Positions 6,815 through 7,952 of a stretch of 7,952 nucleotides of DNA are shown piece by piece (position 1 is the first letter of the stretch; the number at the start of each line of letters is the position of its first letter). A model generated the notes under the pieces. It saw only the letters and a program-made list of their open reading frames with translations. It was not told the DNA's origin and searched no databases. The DNA is from Actinomycetes bacterium. GTDB taxonomy: Bacteria > Actinomycetota > CALGFH01. A program made the position numbers and the translations under genes. The stretch spans positions 1-7,952 of the forward strand of contig JASLIH010000051.1 of NCBI GenBank assembly GCA_030152105.1. The letters are read 5' to 3'.

Positions 6815-7952
6815 TTGACCAGCATGCCCGAGCACGAGCACGTAGAGACCTACGACACCACCCTGCGCGACGGGTCGCAGCAGGTCGGCCTCCAGTTCAC
6901 CGTGGCCGACAAGCTGCGGGTGACCCGCCTGCTCGACGACCTCGGCGTCGACGTCATCGAGGGCGGCTGGCCCGGGTCCAACCCCAAGGACGCCGAGTAC
7001 TTCGCCAGGGCCGCCGAGCTGCCCTGGCGCCACGCCACCCTGGCCGCCTTCGGGGCCACCCGCCGGCCCCGCCGTGGGGTCGACGACGACCCCAACCTCA
7101 ACGCGCTGCTGGACTCCAAGGCCCCGATCGTCACCCTGGTCGGCAAGTCCTGGGACCTGCACGTCACCGAGGCCCTGCGGACCACCCTTGACGAGAACCT
7201 GGCCATGGTCGGCGACTCCATCGCCCACCTGGTGGCGGCGGGACGGCGGGCCACCTTCGACGCCGAGCACTTCTTCGACGGCTACACCGCCGACCCGGCG
7301 TACGCCCTGGCCGTCGTCCAGGCGGCCGCCGCCGCCGGGGCCGACACCGTCGTGCTCTGCGACACCAACGGCGGCAGCCTGCCGACCGGCGTCGCCCGGG
7401 TCGTCCGCGAGGTCACCGCGGCCCTGCCGGCCGGGATCCGGGTCGGGGTCCATTTCCACGACGACTCGGCCTGCGCGGTGGCCAACTCGCTGGTCGCGGT
7501 GGAGGCCGGCGCCCGCCACGTCCAGGGCGCGGCCAACGGCTACGGCGAGCGCTGCGGCAACGCCGACCTGTTCGCCATCGTCGCCGGCCTCGAGCTCAAG
7601 CGGGGCCTCCAGCTGCTGCCCCAGGACCGGCTGGCCGCCCTCACCACCACCGCCCACGCCATCGCCGAGCTGGCCAACCTCCCGCCCGACCACCGCCAGC
7701 CCTATGTCGGCGCGGCCGCGTTCGCCACCAAGGCCGGGTTGCACGCCTCGGCCATCGCCCGCCGGGCCGACGCCTACAGCCACGTCGACCCCGGCCGGGT
7801 CGGCAACAAGGCCCGGGTCCTGGTGTCGGAGCTCGCCGGCCGCTCCAACGTGCTCGCCAAGGCGGGTGAGCTCGGCCTCGACCTGGCCGCCGACCCCGCG
7901 CTCGGGACGAGGGTCCTCGACCGGGTCAAGGAGCTGGAGCACCGCGGCTACG
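6815..7952 (+). CDS. cimA: (R)-citramalate synthase, 3' end cut by window
   Basis: CimA condenses pyruvate with acetyl-CoA to give (R)-citramalate, starting a threonine-independent route to 2-ketobutyrate and isoleucine. The visible 379 residues (TTG start; ATG 6824 would remove three) cover the catalytic TIM barrel and part of the linker. YDTTLRDGSQQVGLQFTV is at 13-30, and the CimA-type sequences VIEGGWPGSNPKDAEYF (47-63) and LVGKSWDLHV (108-117) separate it from LeuA and homocitrate synthase. VHFHDDSACAVANSLVAVEAG follows from 212, with H213 and H215 as likely metal ligands, then NGYGERCGNADLF (241-253) and KAGLHASAIAR (306-316). The C-terminal regulatory domain lies beyond the right edge, since whole proteins are about 520-540 residues. 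It follows ilvE by 29 bases, an arrangement seen in actinobacteria. Substrate specificity is inferred from family motifs. Confidence 0.9.
   Translation, partial: MTSMPEHEHVETYDTTLRDGSQQVGLQFTVADKLRVTRLLDDLGVDVIEGGWPGSNPKDAEYFARAAELPWRHATLAAFGATRRPRRGVDDDPNLNALLDSKAPIVTLVGKSWDLHVTEALRTTLDENLAMVGDSIAHLVAAGRRATFDAEHFFDGYTADPAYALAVVQAAAAAGADTVVLCDTNGGSLPTGVARVVREVTAALPAGIRVGVHFHDDSACAVANSLVAVEAGARHVQGAANGYGERCGNADLFAIVAGLELKRGLQLLPQDRLAALTTTAHAIAELANLPPDHRQPYVGAAAFATKAGLHASAIARRADAYSHVDPGRVGNKARVLVSELAGRSNVLAKAGELGLDLAADPALGTRVLDRVKELEHRGY

Noticed and set aside
6800..7942. Long - strand open frame at the right end
   Set aside because: It is the shadow of cimA. The + strand frame from TTG 6815 gives clear citramalate synthase motifs.

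Overview
The window is a very GC-rich, tightly packed, one-direction gene cluster for branched-chain amino acid and serine biosynthesis. Third codon positions are almost always G or C, GTG and TTG starts occur beside ATG, and the order ilvN-ilvC-serA followed by leu genes, ilvE and cimA is typical of Actinomycetota. The protein style (SerA with an extra allosteric domain, class I ketol-acid reductoisomerase, actinobacterial-type LeuB with [11 protein letters not shown]) supports this. The genus cannot be told from the window. No transfer RNA, ribosomal RNA, CRISPR array, insertion sequence or phage gene was seen.

Layout, all on the + strand: the C-terminal end of ilvN (2-280, cut by the left edge); ilvC (326-1324); serA (1335-2957); a 138-base serA-leuA gap holding a candidate leucine-rich leader ORF (2954-3121) and a perfect 13-bp hairpin (3001-3032); leuA (3096-4625); an unrecognised 58-residue small ORF (4622-4798) fitted between leuA and leuB; leuB (4799-5854); ilvE (5868-6785); and cimA (6815 to the right edge, cut off). 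No gap exceeds 140 bases, and most are under 50 or are overlaps, so the block is probably one operon.

How the genes work together: acetolactate synthase (IlvN is its regulatory subunit) and IlvC make the dihydroxy-acid precursors of valine and isoleucine. LeuA diverts 2-ketoisovalerate to leucine, and LeuB is the oxidative decarboxylation step. IlvE adds the final amino group. CimA condenses pyruvate with acetyl-CoA to start a threonine-independent route to 2-ketobutyrate and isoleucine, reusing LeuB and (not in this window) LeuCD. SerA starts serine synthesis. Missing from the window are ilvB, ilvD and leuCD.

The enzymes are ordinary. The two places worth a closer look are the serA-leuA junction, which looks like an attenuator placed inside the operon, and the small protein between leuA and leuB, which carries a repeated RVFG motif and which I do not recognise.
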